From the NCBI GenBank assembly GCA_000711775.1, contig ARYC01002599.1, positions 1-64,000 of the forward strand: 64,000 nt of DNA, read 5' to 3'. How positions within the stretch are numbered: the first letter of the stretch is position 1; each line of letters opens with the position of its first letter. The notes under the pieces are model-generated. The model was not told where the DNA came from, searched no databases, and worked only from the letters and a program-made list of their open reading frames with translations. A program made the translations under genes and the position numbers. This document shows positions 10,746 to 24,800 of this stretch, one piece after another. The stretch comes from Oxytricha trifallax (lineage: Eukaryota; Ciliophora; Spirotrichea; Sporadotrichida; Oxytrichidae).

Positions 10746-13700
10746 TCATAATAATTTAGAATTGATTATTTCTTTATTTGGACCTAGACATCCAGCTTAA
10801 TCCATCATTCTTTAAAACATTAAAGCAAACATTTTTGTTGTTTTGTTTGGCTTTGTAAAACTATTTCCTCTCACTAACTCTTCAAGAGTGTTCATTTATT
10901 TTTTGTATTAAAAAGTATCTCTTAAATTAAACAAAATTAGAGAGTTTTATAATAGAATTTTATAATAAATATTCATGTATAATTCCTCCGGTACAGCACC
11001 GATTAGCTTTTAATCGAAAAATTTAACCCAAAACTTAATCATCTAATCGTGTTCTATCTCCCCAGATTCAAATATGCAATATAAATCTAAAAAGGTAAGC
11101 CAATTCACTTTGGCGTTTAAACTTTCAATATCCACCCCTATAGCTTTCAATATCCGCTACTTAATGGATAAAAGTGTGCCAGTCAGCAATTAGCAGTGTT
11201 CTAAGAAGTAACTAACTGTAATTCCATCTTCCTACTGCTGCTATATTTGCTAGGAAGAGTTACTTTTAGAGTTTTCTTGATGCGTTGAGCTTCTTTTTCT
11301 TGAGTGAATAAAGTGCTTAAGCTGATCTTAGGCCTAATTAATTTGCTATTGTTTGTCATTCTATGAAACTAGGCACATAGATAGAAAAAGGCTTCTTATA
11401 TCATATACTTCTTTCCTAGTTATTTTATGCTCTTCACAGATTTACTTCACTTCTTCGTTTGTTAGTAGCTTGTCTGTAATTTTTGACTTGTCTTGACCAT
11501 ATTACATATTTCCTGTGGCTTTGGAAAACATTTATAGCAAAATAAATTAAAAATGGCTTTGTGAGAAGGATTACCAACTATGAAAGAGTTATTTGGAGAA
11601 AAAATCAGTCTATTCTTAAAAGTAATTTTATTGACCTTTACATCATTTTGTGTTTTTAAATCCTTTAAAGTAATTTAATTCTAATTTGCATCTACTACAC
11701 CAATGTTTTATAGCTTTTCAAGAGCATTATCTATAAGACTTTAATTCATTCGAGTGACATTTGAAGGAGTTTTGATCTATCTCTAATCATAGTTTCTATT
11801 TTTCTTGAGTAAGTTATACTAACTAGCTATTTTATTCGATTTTTCCATGTCTCTTATCTGAATTTGCTTCATTATATTTTGATTTGCATTTGATATTTAC
11901 TGCTCTCTTTATTTTACAATATTTTCACATATGATTTTAGTAAGTTGAGTTTCAAGCTCCTCCTCTATTCTAATTTCATTCCAAAGTTCTTACAGAGCAA
12001 CCATGACATAAGATTACTTTTTAGTTATATGAAGCACTGAGCCTATTTTCTTATAAATGTTATAGAAATTCGATTCTTCTGCTACAGTTTATCCCGTGTC
12101 TTACGCTGTATTCTTTGTTAGTTCTTGATTTAACATTGTGAAGATTTTTATTGAGGATTGCTTGGGTTTGTTTGGTGATTGACTGAGAAAACTTTCAAGC
12201 AATTTTTAATCTTAGTCTTGTTTTACTTATAGATGTTATGTATAATGGTCAAAATTTAACGATTTCTTTTTCTCACTCATATTTTTATCAGTCATTGTTG
12301 ACTGCTATAGTTAACTTATATCCTAATTCTCTATTTCAATTAGTTTTGGCAGAGAAAACTTGTGATTCTTTTTCATCCATTATATGCAAGTAGTTTGCAC
12401 CCAAGACTGCACTTAATTTTAAATTTCATTTTTCTAGTTTAATAAATCATGATGAGGTTTCTCTGAGAAATCCTAGTTATCTTAATGCTAGAATTGCACA
12501 TTCTTTAAACCTTGTATACCTTTGAAATTTTTTGATGGCGAACATATTAATACTTTACAATTTGGTGGAATTTGAACAAGTGAAGTAATTCTTTAACCAA
12601 ATATAGTGTAGAGTGTCTTTTGATCCTTAACAAACTTATCTCCGATTTCTTATAACAACTCTTAGAGATTTTACTTTTGTATGATGTAAGGGGGTGCTCC
12701 TAAATTCAATTTTTCATACAGATTCAATCTTTAGGCATTTTAAGAAACAAAAATCCTATCAGGGATCATTTTAATTATGTGTTTATTTATATCAACATAG
12801 TGGAACTTAAACGAGTTATTTAGGAGATTTTAATTATCTAAGACTATGAAAATGCTTCGTTTATCTATCTATTTGTTTTGTTAAAGTAGATTTTTACTTT
12901 AATTTTACAAAAAAGTACGTTTTTGTTGTTCACTTGTAAGCTCTTATATTTATAAGTTCTACGAATCATTAAGGAAATTAATTCTTTTGGGTAGATGCAA
13001 AGGAGTTTTAGGCAAAAAATATTTAAATTATAATACTTAGTATTATTATGAATTATATATTATTTTTAGTTTTATGATGATTTCTCAGCCTAAACTTTTT
13101 TCTAGGACTTTATGTGAGTGGCAAGACCTCACTATTTTCCATTAGTTTTTAAAGATTGTTTTTCTAAATTTCATACTTATTATTTTCTTATAAGAAACAG
13201 TCGTTTGCATAGCTTAATCCCTAGCTTTGTTTATATCTTGCATCTCAAAATAAATATTGCAATTTATAAATTAAACAGCAAATTTCTTTTTTAATTTTAA
13301 ATCTCTGATACTTGGAGATAAAACGTCAATTTAATTCATACGCATACTCTTCCCAAGATCAACAGAATTATAAAGAAGATTTGACTTTGGCAAATTTTAA
13401 GGTGATTTTGTATTTTAAAAATTATGATGAGACATTCTAGTGTTATGGTTTCTACCAGGTGGAGATAATTATCTTTATTAGTTAAAGTTATCGAATTGTG
13501 ATTAGTCCAAATTGAAATTATTTTTATTCCCTGGATTATAGCTTGAGCTTTAAAAGTTTTGATGGCTTTTCAAATCTTGCCAAAACATTTCACTTTCTGA
13601 TTACTATAGACCTCTGTTTGATGAGAATTTATTAAATCAAATATTCATACAAGTTTAATTTTTAAATATACCCAATTTTAATGATGCAAGTGGACTAATA

Positions 13701-14244
13701 ATCTGAGTATTTGAAAAATTCCCATAACTATGCGTTTCAGGCATCTTTTAACGATAGAATTCGTCTTTTGGCTGTAATTTATTCAAGAAGTCTTAATAAA
13801 AAGTGGGATTACTAGTCATTTTCTGGAATAAATCGTTTGAGAAATCTTTCATTGGTTTGAGTTGCTCTTATTTCTTGAAAAGGATAACCTAGGGTGTGTT
13901 TGGATTCTTTAGTACATCTTTGAAGTACATTTACCCATAAAAACAAAACAATAAAAATTACGAATAATTGTCATATTTATTTACTTAACAAATCAAATTA
14001 TTTTGTGTAATTGTATCGTAAATTTGGTTCTTAGTTTGTATAGCTTTCTGGAAGAAAAAGTTATTCTGCATTTTTTGAATATTCTCAAAGTTAATATCTC
14101 AGTAATGGCGTCTATGAAGAGTTAAAATATAGTATCTAATTACCTCAGGAGATGCTTCTTGTCATAGGACTTTGTTCGAATGTGGTCATTCTCTTAAGAT
14201 CCGAAATTTTACTAACTAAAATTTGTACTGCTACTATTATCCAT
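10746..14244 (-). CDS. doublecortin-domain protein
   Basis: Large hydrophilic protein. A doublecortin (DCX)-like domain is recognisable from APPYIIQKQNLQELLQEIG, then LYTIFGQRITSLVQIPPNCKVLI and a closing SPSKNFKGIQG. DCX domains bind microtubules, so a cortical or axonemal role is likely. The second half has Gln-rich linkers and then a helical region (NEEVKQICEEHKITRKEVYDIRSLF, KVNWLTFLDLYCIFESGEIE) that resembles EF-hand-like repeats without clear calcium loops. At least four GT-AG introns are needed: about 57 nt near 11530-11585, about 150 nt near 13030-13180, 60 nt near 13620-13680, and one near 13920-13975. The exon just after the ATG at 14244 could not be joined cleanly, so the start is tentative. 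TGA is at 10746-10748. Confidence 0.65.
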
Positions 14245-14858
14245 TAAAATATTAATCTTGATAATTAATGTAATTTAATAATCCAGACAAAAAGCTTATA
14301 AATTATTGGTTGAATTTAGTTAAAATGGGAAATAATTTTGAAATGAACTATAAAATTTTCACTGATAATGCTATAATTTGAGCAAGATTATGCACTTCTG
14401 TCGAAGTATTTTTTCGAGAGTTTCATTAACATTTTTTATTAATTTTATAAAATAAATGAATCAAAATACTTTGTCCAGTGGATCTATTTACTTATCTTTT
14501 GCATTTATTTCATCTCAAGATTAAGACTTAAAACAAATGAAATATTAGTCTAGGCAGTAATTTTCTATAAAGTGTCGAAGACTCCAAGTTTTAGCCAATT
14601 AAACTAAAATATATATTTAAAATAAAATTTCCAGATCATTTTTCTTTCTAAGGAGAGAGAGATATATAAAAGGACTGATAGAAAAAAGATATTGACTCAT
14701 AGCTAAATTAATTTTGAATATTTTAGTAAATGTTATATAATTAGTTGCTCAACTCACACACATTAAACAAGAAAGTGCAACAACATGTGTGATGACTTAG
14801 CAATTGTGTAATTATTTATCTATAAGTCTCAGTAAATAACTGCTCAAATTATTGATAT
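14245..14858. other. intergenic, no gene seen
   Basis: About 610 AT-rich bases between the start of the doublecortin gene and the stop of the Ubc13 gene. It should hold the promoter of the former and the 3' end of the latter. No conserved frame, tRNA or inverted repeat was recognised. Confidence 0.5.
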
Positions 14859-15540
14859 TCAATTGTTGGCGTACTGGATAGTCCATTCTCTGGCTCTCTT
14901 AATTGCTCCCTCTGGATCTTACTTAAAGAAATCAGCAATTTCTTGGTCAAGGGGATCGTCAAGGTTGGGGGCAGACATCAGAGCTTAAATTGATAGCAAT
15001 ACCTATAAAATTTTTAGTTTACACTTTATAAATTATTACTGATCTGATTTGAAGAGCGGGACTCCACTTGTCCTTTAAGATATCAAGACAGATTCTGCCT
15101 ACAAAAGTATTAAGATTAAAATACGACGTTCAAATTAATGGATGCAAAAATAAAGCAAGGAAAAATTTAGTCTTAATTGCAATGCACATACCTAACTTAT
15201 CAATATTTGGGTGGAAGATCTTGGTTCTGAAGAGAACCTTGGGTGGGACCATTGGGTACTCGTCTGGCAAGTAGAGTTCAGCATGGAACATACCGCCTTC
15301 GTAAGAGGTTCCCTCTGGTCCTGCGATTTTAACAAAGAAATGCCTGTGATTGTTCTCGCTTGGCTCAGCATAAATACCAACAACTATAAGTAAAAATTGT
15401 AAGAAAGATGAGCTAAAGTGGTCGAATAGGGGCTAGCAAGTTTATTACCTGGTTCTTAAGCAAGTCTTTGGGTTTCCTAAAACAATTATTAAAAATTTTG
15501 CAATGCTTACTTTCAAAATTCTAGGTGGAATTCCGGACAT
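14859..15540 (-). CDS. UBC13: ubiquitin-conjugating enzyme E2 N (Ubc13)
   Basis: E2 enzyme that builds Lys63 ubiquitin chains together with a Uev partner. It is near identical to Ubc13 across its length: [60 protein letters not shown] with catalytic Cys in RICLDIL, then [18 protein letters not shown] and a short end at TGA 14859-14861. There are four GT-AG introns of roughly 34, 65, 110 and 40 nt. No IES is needed. The full family length of about 150 residues is present. Confidence 0.95.
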
Positions 15541-15725
15541 ATTTCTGTTCTCTTAATATTATCAATAATTTATTATACTTATGAGTTATAAATTCCCTTA
15601 TAACATAAAAATTTGGTCTTTATTTAAAAAAAGCTTAAACAAAAAAATGAAATAATGAATGATATTATCCAGCTTAATATGATAATTTCACCTGAGTTAT
15701 TTCTTTAATTAATATTTAACTTTAA

Positions 15726-18156
15726 ATGCCAAAAATTAATCTCAACGTAGTCATCGTTTGTGGAAGCTAAAAAGTAGATTTAGGAGCTTTCACTCAGCAA
15801 TTAACAGAGTCCTATCTCCCAAAAATTCACGTAGAGTAATAGAATGGTTGCACACTTACAAGAACTATAGTACAAGTAAAGAATTCAGCTTTGTTTAATG
15901 ATCTACTTGCTGAGCAAGACCAAACTACAACAAACACCAATAATTAATCCACCCAAGAAAAAGATCAAACATGCGAATTGGACATCTGTTTTTGGGATAT
16001 GAATCCAAAAGAACATCTTTGGTCAAGAATAAAAGCTCTGCAACTTTATGAGACTGCAAACATATTCTTGATGGTTTACAATGCAGATGACAGGGACTCT
16101 TTTGAAAAATTGCTTTCCATTCATAATGACTTTAAAGAGCAAAATGCGGTTGGTGCTTATCAGGTTTTAGTTTCAGTCATCACTAAGGATATAGCTACGA
16201 AACATACAAAGAGGTTTATGAAGCATGATGACGTGCAATATTTTATGGAGGAAAGAGGAATTCCATCATTTATAGAGGTGAGATTAGATACTAAGAAAAA
16301 TATGGACTTGTTAGATTATCATCTCAAATTTCTGATGAATCCATCTTACAATAGCTATAGACAGAACAAAGAAACAGCATTCTTATATAGACCCTTATTT
16401 TAAACTCTTACCATAAATTAGGGCACTAAAAAGAAGAAGGCTGTTTAGGCTCATGCTGACTGGGTTGACAGGCTTTATTATCAAAAACCTGATTATGGCA
16501 GGCTTTACAAACAGAGACAGAAACAATTTTCAAGCCATTTTTCATCGATGAATCGTAAATGGATTTAGATAAAAATAATTTTAATACCTTAGCATTAAAA
16601 AGTATTTCTATCTAAATTAATATTGAATGCAAGTCATTACAGATCTAGCAAGATATTGCCTAGTGCTGGTCTTGAGTCGTCACCACCTTTTAATATAAGT
16701 ATAGCACAAGATAAAAATTCCCCTCCCACAGTCCAAGAACTTAGAGAAGATAGAATAAGACCAGTGAACATTCCTCCTAGACATTCAGTAATAGATTTAC
16801 TTGCACCACCAACAACATCACAGCAGCAAAAGAAAAAAAACTCAGGAGATAAGCAAATTAAAGTATCAAACTTTTACGATGAACCTGGTTATGAAAGTGA
16901 CAAGTAAGAGAGATCTAAATCGTTTCTTGCTACTCAGGATATACTAAACTAACCTTTGAGAAATTTGATTGATAAGAGATACCTTTAAACTGTTTAGCAA
17001 ACTATGAGTCCTCCATCTCCAATGAATTCCAGCAAATAAATCAACAAAACCTCAAATCATTCAGGGGGATTGAGCAGACAATTTCATAACAGATCGAATC
17101 CAAATTTGCTTCTTCATAGCAATCAGGATTTAAGACACTCACCACACAAGGAAGATCCAAGAATAGTTGATAAGTTAAAAGAGAAGACCAGAAAGAAGCA
17201 TGCTGATATGTGTCCATATCATGCCAGACACAGCAGATCGAGGTCTCCAAAGTCAGATGACAAAAAGAAGAAGCCGTTTATGGATTTGAATAGCTACATG
17301 TCTAAAAAGAAGAAAACTAACAAGAAAACTGCGTGTGATGACGGGCATTTCTACTAACAATAATACTATCATAACAATCATGGGCATCAAATGCTTCATT
17401 CTAAGAGCAATATGGATTTGGACTTTGAACCTGTGTACAATAAAAACAATCATAAGGATAGCTACTAGTAAAAACGTCAAGAAAGAGAAAGGTCATTTAG
17501 AGTTAACATATCAGTTTATTGTTTTAAAAATAATTATTATGAAGTAAAATTCTCATTTGAGCCACCTCAAGAGAATTTCTACCTAGCTCCTCCAAGACTA
17601 CCAAGAAACTTTGACCCAAGCATGTCAAGTTCTGACATGAACTCAAACTAAAACACTGAGAAATAATTAAAAATTCAGGCAATGACTGGAGTAAACATGA
17701 CTGAACAACAGAAAATGGATTACTTCAAGAAGCTGCAATCAAACTATAACAAATCGAAGCAAGGAAACGTAAATACTGGTACTAAAATTAATTTATAAAA
17801 TATCAGAAATAAACAAATCCCAGAGCCTGCTAACAATAATATGGGTCATTAAATTCATCACAGCTAAAGTGCAATTATTGTAGAAATAATAACCATAATT
17901 ATTTATTAATAATTCTAAATAAATTTTAGTATTTTCATTTAATCATATTCTATTCAACAATAACCTTAAGAAGCCTTATTTAACAGAGGAATAATAGAGG
18001 TTTAATGCTAGACAAGGAAATAATGGGGGTTATAGTCACAACACCCATCACGAAAAAGTTATAATAACTAGAGAGTTTCTGCCTGTAGAAGAAAGGTACA
18101 CATATAAGCCTGATAAAGATCGTGGTTATGGTTGCAATAATTGTTCAATCTTCTGA
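15726..18156 (+). CDS. Rab-like pseudo-GTPase with long tail and CaaX end
   Basis: The N-terminal ~190 residues follow the Ras/Rab fold: strand NVVIVCG, a DxWxxxP-like switch region (DICFWDMNPKEHLWSR), NIFLMVYNADDRDSFEKLL (the ILVYDxTDxxSF strand and helix), and a later VLVSVITK in place of NKxD. The phosphate-binding loop lacks GxGKS (GSQKVDLGA), so nucleotide hydrolysis is doubtful. A ~550-residue low-complexity tail rich in Asn, Ser, His and Lys follows. After an intron near 17850-17935 (exact donor uncertain) the protein ends CNNCSIF at TGA 18154-18156, a plausible CaaX prenylation signal. Function is unknown; membrane attachment is inferred. Confidence 0.7.
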
Positions 18157-18352
18157 TAAAAATAAAAGCATATATTCCTTAAATAATAGTTTATTTAATT
18201 TGTTTTTTATAATCCATTTATTCTTTGAACTTCATTTTCCTAATTTAAAATTAGGAAATACATATTCCTGTACAAAGTGGTGGTGAAATAAGCATAATAA
18301 AGATAAAATTATATAAATATTTCGTCTTTATATTGTAAATTTAATTGGATAA

Positions 18353-21304
18353 ATGGGTTGCTGCAATTCCAAAACACCTCCACAAAACTTAGTTGATTTG
18401 CCCCTCACTTCCCCTACTCTTTCAGGCAGATTCAACCAAAAAGATGGTAAGTTATTCTTAATTCATTCATAAATTATATAAAGTACAAAAGTATTAATCA
18501 AATTTATAGAGGACTTATTGAAATCGCTGTTGGTTCAGAAGAAACTATTGGATAACAGATTAGTTTAGCATGAAGATGAATTTGAGAAATTTCAACAGGA
18601 ATTAAAGAATAAAGACTCAGAGATCTAAAATATCTCATAAGAAGCATAGGTATGTTAAAATCAAATGTTCGTTTCAAATTTAAATGTAATTTGCTGCATA
18701 TTTTGTTTTTAATAATCGCTTTAAAATTTGAATTTCACTTTTGCGTATCTTTTCGTTTGAATAAGCCATTCTTATATTAATACTACATTTAATAGGAAAT
18801 TCTAGCAAAAAAGGTGGAATAACTTGATACAGACATAAAAAGCTTGAATATATAATTGTGTATACGTATAATTTTTTAATTGAAAACAGGAATTACAAGT
18901 ATCTAAGATTCACTTAAACATTTACAAGAAACTTAAACTCCCACTCCTGGCCACGAAAGTATTTCACAATAACTTCAGAATATAGAGGAGTAAATAAAAA
19001 AATAAAATGAAAAAGTTAATGCGTCAGAGAAATCTCTTAAACAATTGAAGGATTTGCTTTCTGGTCTTCTGGATTAATCTAAGCTACTTGATTATTGCTT
19101 TAAAATGTTAAAATTATTGCCTTCTATTTTTTATAATCTGATTATCTTTGTTATTTAAGCATTAATACAATCAAAGTTTGAAGTAATTAGAAGGTGATCT
19201 GCCAAAGATCAAGTGCAGTGTAGAATATTTGAAAGCAAATTTGCAATAATTAGAGACATTAGTTCAAAATGGATCGAATAAAGATCAATAGAATTAACAT
19301 GTCAAACATTACAAAGAGGCTCAAAGATATATTCAAGACTGCAGAGACAAAGATCTAGTAAACCTAAAAAATCTAGTAGATTAAATTGAGAGAGATGTCA
19401 TTGAAATCAGTAAAAATGAAGCATAAGATTTGAGTGCAAGTCAACTTGCAACCTAATACGCGAAAGTTCAAGATATCGCTCAAAATAAGAGAATGGAAGG
19501 AAAGAATATGAAAGAATTAAGGAGTTAATCAGAAAGGCTACTGATTTGTTCATAGATCAAGATTTACTTGAGCTTATAATAATTATTTTTATTCATTGTT
19601 AAGGTTATCATGCATTTTAGAATTATATTTTACAAGAAGAGACATGAACCTTTTAAATAACGAGCTGTAACAGCAGTCAAAAGAATCTGTTAAAATCTAA
19701 GAAAATATTTAGAACCTTACATAGTTTGAGAAAATTCTGAAATAATTCGAATAGAAAATCTTAACTCAAAAAGATTAAATAACAAGAACTCCAGCAGCTG
19801 ATTTATACTAAGAACAAGAAAAACTTTCTTAAGAGCTTGAGGAAATTTTGAAAAATCTATAGAAGAAAAAAATTCATGATAATCAAAGAATCCTTCACGA
19901 ATAAGTTTCTTAAACTCAAGAGCTTTTAAAGACAATAAATGATGTTTAAGATAGACTTCCAGCTGAAGAGAGAGAAAAAATTGAAAAGCTCTAAAAGTAC
20001 ATTCAAAATATAGACTTGTCAGCAGATAGTTTGGCTATGAACACTGCTAGAGCCAATGAAATATAGCAACTTGAAGGTATAGCGATAGACTACCAGGACT
20101 ATATTTTATAAGTACTGAGGCTTTGAAAACCTTGTAAAACATTGAAATTCCACCTGAAATTGAGATCGATACTCATTAATAAGACGATTAAAACGATCAA
20201 GATCCAGATGAAGAAGCAGGTCATGACGAGATTGATTTGGATGGAGATGATCAATCGAATGACGACGACGATGATCAAGAAGAAGAAAAACAAGAAACAC
20301 AGGCAAGCACTAACCTCGAAGACACCATTACAACAACCACTACACAGCATAAAGCACCACTGGTTATTGAATAAAAGTTCACAAATTAAGTCGATTAGCT
20401 TATGTACGAATTCTAGTTGAAGAGAGACACTGATTTAATCTTTAAGAAAGTATCAGAGAATAGTTACATTATTGGTACTAGAAAGGTTGCTGCTAAGGTC
20501 ACTACAATACTATTTTTAAAATCATTAATAGTTGTGCTTAAATTTTAATGGAATCTTGCTTGTGAGAGTAGGCGGTGGATTTATGGATATAGACAGCTTC
20601 TTCAAGCAATACGGTAAGTAGGAGTTAGACAAGTAGCACAGAGCAGAAGAAAAATTGGAAAAATTAAAGCATTAAGATGACGGTTTAAACACTGGGCGAT
20701 CCAGCATAGATGCTATAGCATCAGCCAAAAATGCTGCTAATAAATTTGTTAAAATCAAGAATACTGCTCAGAAAGCAGGAGGCGGCAGAAACTCAGCCTT
20801 GAATCAAAAGTTATGCTTTTAATATTACCCCTATTAAATAAGCAATTGTTGTGTGCGATGTTTAAAAATTGTTTTTTAATTTTAAGTTTAAATAAAAGTA
20901 AGTGCCTACACCAAGCAATAAGGCGATGAACTAGTCTCAACAAAATAGCAGCGTAAATGGTGCAGGCTCATCTATTATGTCTAATTCTTAAAGAGATGAT
21001 CAGAGTCAAAGCTAACCAGGGGAATATGAAATAGATCTTGGGGATGATATGAATAACTCAGGTATTATTGTTAAAACATAATTTCATTTATTAATTCAAA
21101 AAAAATAAACTCAAATTTAAACTACCTTTTGATTCTTAAGAAAGTTTACTCTACATATTTTATAGAATTAAGGAGGAAAGTCTTAATTCATTTTATTTAT
21201 TTATTGAATAATCATAATTTATCAATATTACCAACACCAGCAATAACTTTAGCAACAGAGCCTCACCAGACCCCTTTAAAAGAGCACATGACGACAATTA
21301 GTGA
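18353..21304 (+). CDS. coiled-coil protein with GAS2-related (GAR) domain and myristoylation-type start
   Basis: Starts MGCCNSKTPP, a classic myristoylation/palmitoylation N-terminus. Most of the protein is coiled coil rich in Glu, Lys and Gln (for example LQNIEEQIKKQNEKVNASEK). An acidic Asp/Glu/Gln stretch is encoded near 20180-20300. A GAR-type domain follows: SYIIGTRKVAAK, then after a 34-nt intron LLVRVGGGFMDIDSFF, matching the MVRVGGGW core. GAS2 domains bind microtubules, so a membrane-to-microtubule linker is a reasonable inference. Several GT-AG introns are visible (after 18445, 18652, 20503 and 20819, and near 19545). Two joints, near 19080-19175 and near 20080-20120, are not resolved. 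TGA is at 21302-21304. Confidence 0.7.
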
Positions 21305-21811
21305 CTTTATTATTATATTATCATCCTAAACTCATTAATTTATAGTTTAAATTTGCAAGTATTTTTAATATATTTTAAGGGCAAAGTAGTAATATTTAAT
21401 TGCAACATTAAATACAAGTAAAAGTTTAATGATGGTAGGTAAATTTAAAGAAATAAAAAACGAATAAAATTTAATTTTAAAGTTAACGTATAAATATTAT
21501 TTGTCAATATTAGTGAAGCTTTTGTAAATGGAGGAAGATTTAATTTGCAAGCAGTCAACAAATAAATTAAATTAAAAATCTTTATAGTAAATTCATATAT
21601 TGAATGATTATTGGTCTTTTTTATATTAACAAAATAAATTTGAATTATTAATGAGTGTCAAAATGTATATGAAAAGCCAATGCAATTTACTTGTTGTGCC
21701 TATACTGCATGTGAATGCTGCTTGACAAAGTTGTTTAATACCTATCGATGTTAAGTTAGATTAAAGTAATCTGTTTAAATTTTTGTAAAGTAAATATTTC
21801 ATATATAAATA
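21305..21811. other. AT-rich non-coding stretch next to a scrambled segment
   Basis: No convincing gene. It separates the GAS2 gene from the pointer that ends the minus-strand segment of the TRIM-like gene. Although the minus-strand frame stays open past the pointer to about 21593, it loses SPRY character there, as expected for eliminated DNA. Confidence 0.5.
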
Positions 21812-24800
21812 AACACTCCAGTAATGCTTTCCAAAAGTAAGGGTATTTAATGAATGAATCAAACCTGGTCTTTCAAATTAAATCCATTTATCATTTCCAC
21901 TGCTGATACCTCCTGCATTTTGGATAGGGCTTAAAGTGCAACTATTCTGCTGGTTCATAGCTACAGTCTGGAGTACCATGCTTTGGCTTTAGCACTTTTA
22001 CATAGGAGGTATTACTGCTACATTAAGTAAACTTTGAGAATCAATTTGCTAAATATCAGTTGTTGATACGCTCTCTACATCACTCCACTCTCCTTATTCT
22101 TCCTTCCCTTCTCTTTACAAAACAGCTGCTACTCTGAATCTGTAGTTAGTCTTGGGAATCAGATCTGTAACTATACACTTGAAAGCTTTCCCCTTGTAGA
22201 TCTATCTAAACTGCTCAATATTGCCAACCTTGATACCCACTCCGTACTCGAGAATGTACCTTAAACCCTCTATATTTGCACCTTTAGGGTGACTCCAAGA
22301 TACTTAAACACTTGAAGAGTAGCTAGCTCGAACTAAAAATCTACGCTTCATAAGTGGTTAAGCAGTCATTTCCTTGATTTCTTTCTTTGTAAGCTCAGGT
22401 GGTTTAGAAATAATTTGCTTTAAGTTACTGTTCGATAAGGATTGCTGTAAACTATTCGTTCCATTTATCAAATTGCTTAGTTTTTGTTGAGTTGACTGTT
22501 TGTAAAGTGGTACTGATCCAATATTATTCCTTGAATTTCTTCTCAAAGAGAAATTGCTCTCACCTTGCAAATCAACTGAATCTTCTCTCATAGTTGGCAT
22601 TCTAGAAAGACTGATATCATTATCTCCACCATATTGATACAAAGGCCTTCCCAATTTAAGTGTGCTCTTACTTTAAGGAAGCGAGAATTCTTTCTTAACA
22701 AGTCCTGCTTGATTCTTTGGTGTTATGACTTTTCTATTGTTGAAGTCAAGGGCTGAATTTGTTTATAGTGGGGTCTTTTGCTTTTCAAGATTGAGCTTCT
22801 TTTATAGAACAGTTGGGCTATCTGGATCTTTTTCTACTTAGGTTTGATGATTTGATTGAATAGGAGTCTTTGAGAGATTTTAGTTTGGAATTTTTATAAC
22901 ATTTTCTGCATTACTTGGTGTGGCTTTTTAAAGTTAAAATTTATCTATAAAAAGGAGAAGATAATTTATGAAACTTAAAAGTTTTTTATTTAATCTTATC
23001 TTAATGTGAATTTTTATTTGACTACACAAAATTTATGACATATTCTTTTTTTTATTCAAAACTTCTTACTTAAATTTTAAGTTTTAAAATTTTAATATAA
23101 CAGTGATAAATAAACATGCATACACAATCAATAATTTCACTCTGATATAATTAAAATTTGATAACTTCTTATTTTTATTGTTTCTACTTTAATGCTTTCT
23201 TGACTTTAATTTGTTTGTTATGATGTTCTCAGATTAATCTTTAAAATCCTTTGATTACTTGATATATTACTTTTAACTTAAAATAAAACCTTTATTTTAT
23301 ATCAAAGACTTTTAATTGAAAAATTCAATCAATTTAGATATATTAAGATACTGCAGCATTGCTAATTTTTCTTTTAAGAGCATCTTAGTTTTCACTTATC
23401 CTTTAACTATCTGCTTACTAACTATGAAGAACTTTCTAAGACATATTTTGAATTTATGACTACATTAAAACTTGACTTTCCTTCTTATTCTTGCCGAAAG
23501 TGAAGCGAAGTTCCTAGTCCTCCTTGCTAATGCATCTGTCCTCTATGATGACTGAGTCTTGATTTTTTTCTAGTTTGCAATGAATCTTAGTTCTGTTTTG
23601 CTTCTCTTTTAAAACTTGAGTGTGCTGTTTCATTGAAAAGAATTCTGTGAAAGAGCTATGGCTATTCCCTTTCCTGTGATGCTTTGTGTACTGTTGATTT
23701 TGATTGATTACTTATTTCCCTTAATTCACACCTTGATTTGTGGAATAAGATTGCTTATAAGGCACAGATTTTTCTCGCAGATGAGATGTTTGTTACAAGG
23801 CTTCTTAGGAGGAGCTTTAGCGAGAAGTTTCTAAGCATTATTCAGCTTTTGTAATTTAAAGACTTTCTTAAGACTCTCTCACAGTATTTTAGAAACAAAC
23901 ACTATCATTCATTAGGGTTTGAATATTGTTAGATTTGTTTGCAATTATTTTCTAGATCTCTTAAGTGATCTGGCTTACATCAATTTCAAATCTTGCTTTT
24001 GGTATCTCAAAGTTTTGAATATCAACATTTTAAGTTGAAACCTATTTTAACTTTTCTGAAAGAAAGTTTTGCCCATACTAAAGCGTGTACAAAGGATTAT
24101 TCTTGGCTTATTCAGTAAACTACAAAACCGATTGAGTCTTGTCTAATTTATCTTTCAAGTTTTGTTCAAGATCTAAGAGGTAATCTGAATTACTTTATGA
24201 AGTTTGCTCAAAGTTTTCGAGTATTTCTTTTTCTTTTCTAATTAAATAATCCTTTAAGTTCTAGAATATAGACTTTGCTTCATTTGTTTGCTTTAAATAT
24301 TCCTCTTAATTTTCAGTTTTAATTTGTTAAGTCCGATTTTATGCAATACTTAAGTTTTTAATAAGCTATTTATTACTTTTTTATTTCTTTGTCAGCTCAC
24401 TATTCAAAATTGAAACAGCTTTATTTAAACTGACTTACAACTAAAATTTATAATTATTAAAAACTTATTATATTGTAGCAATGATTTTGGTGATCGGAAA
24501 AACACTCTTAGCAGATAGCCTTCATTTCTTCTAAACATAACTAACTCAATGGTTAGTTGGGATGGATGCAGCAGCTTTAGATTTCTTAGTCCGCAAAATC
24601 ATTGAGAATTTGTGGAAGGTTGACTTTCTTGATTCTATGTGAAACGAATATGCCAAGAGAGTGAATAATTCCTGAACAGCTATTACAAAGAGCTATATTT
24701 CCGCAATCCATACAGCTTACTTCGCTTTTCTTTTCAGCGCATCTTTAACAATATTAGATCTGATCTTTCTCTTAATTCTCTTGACTTTGCAAAAGAGCTA

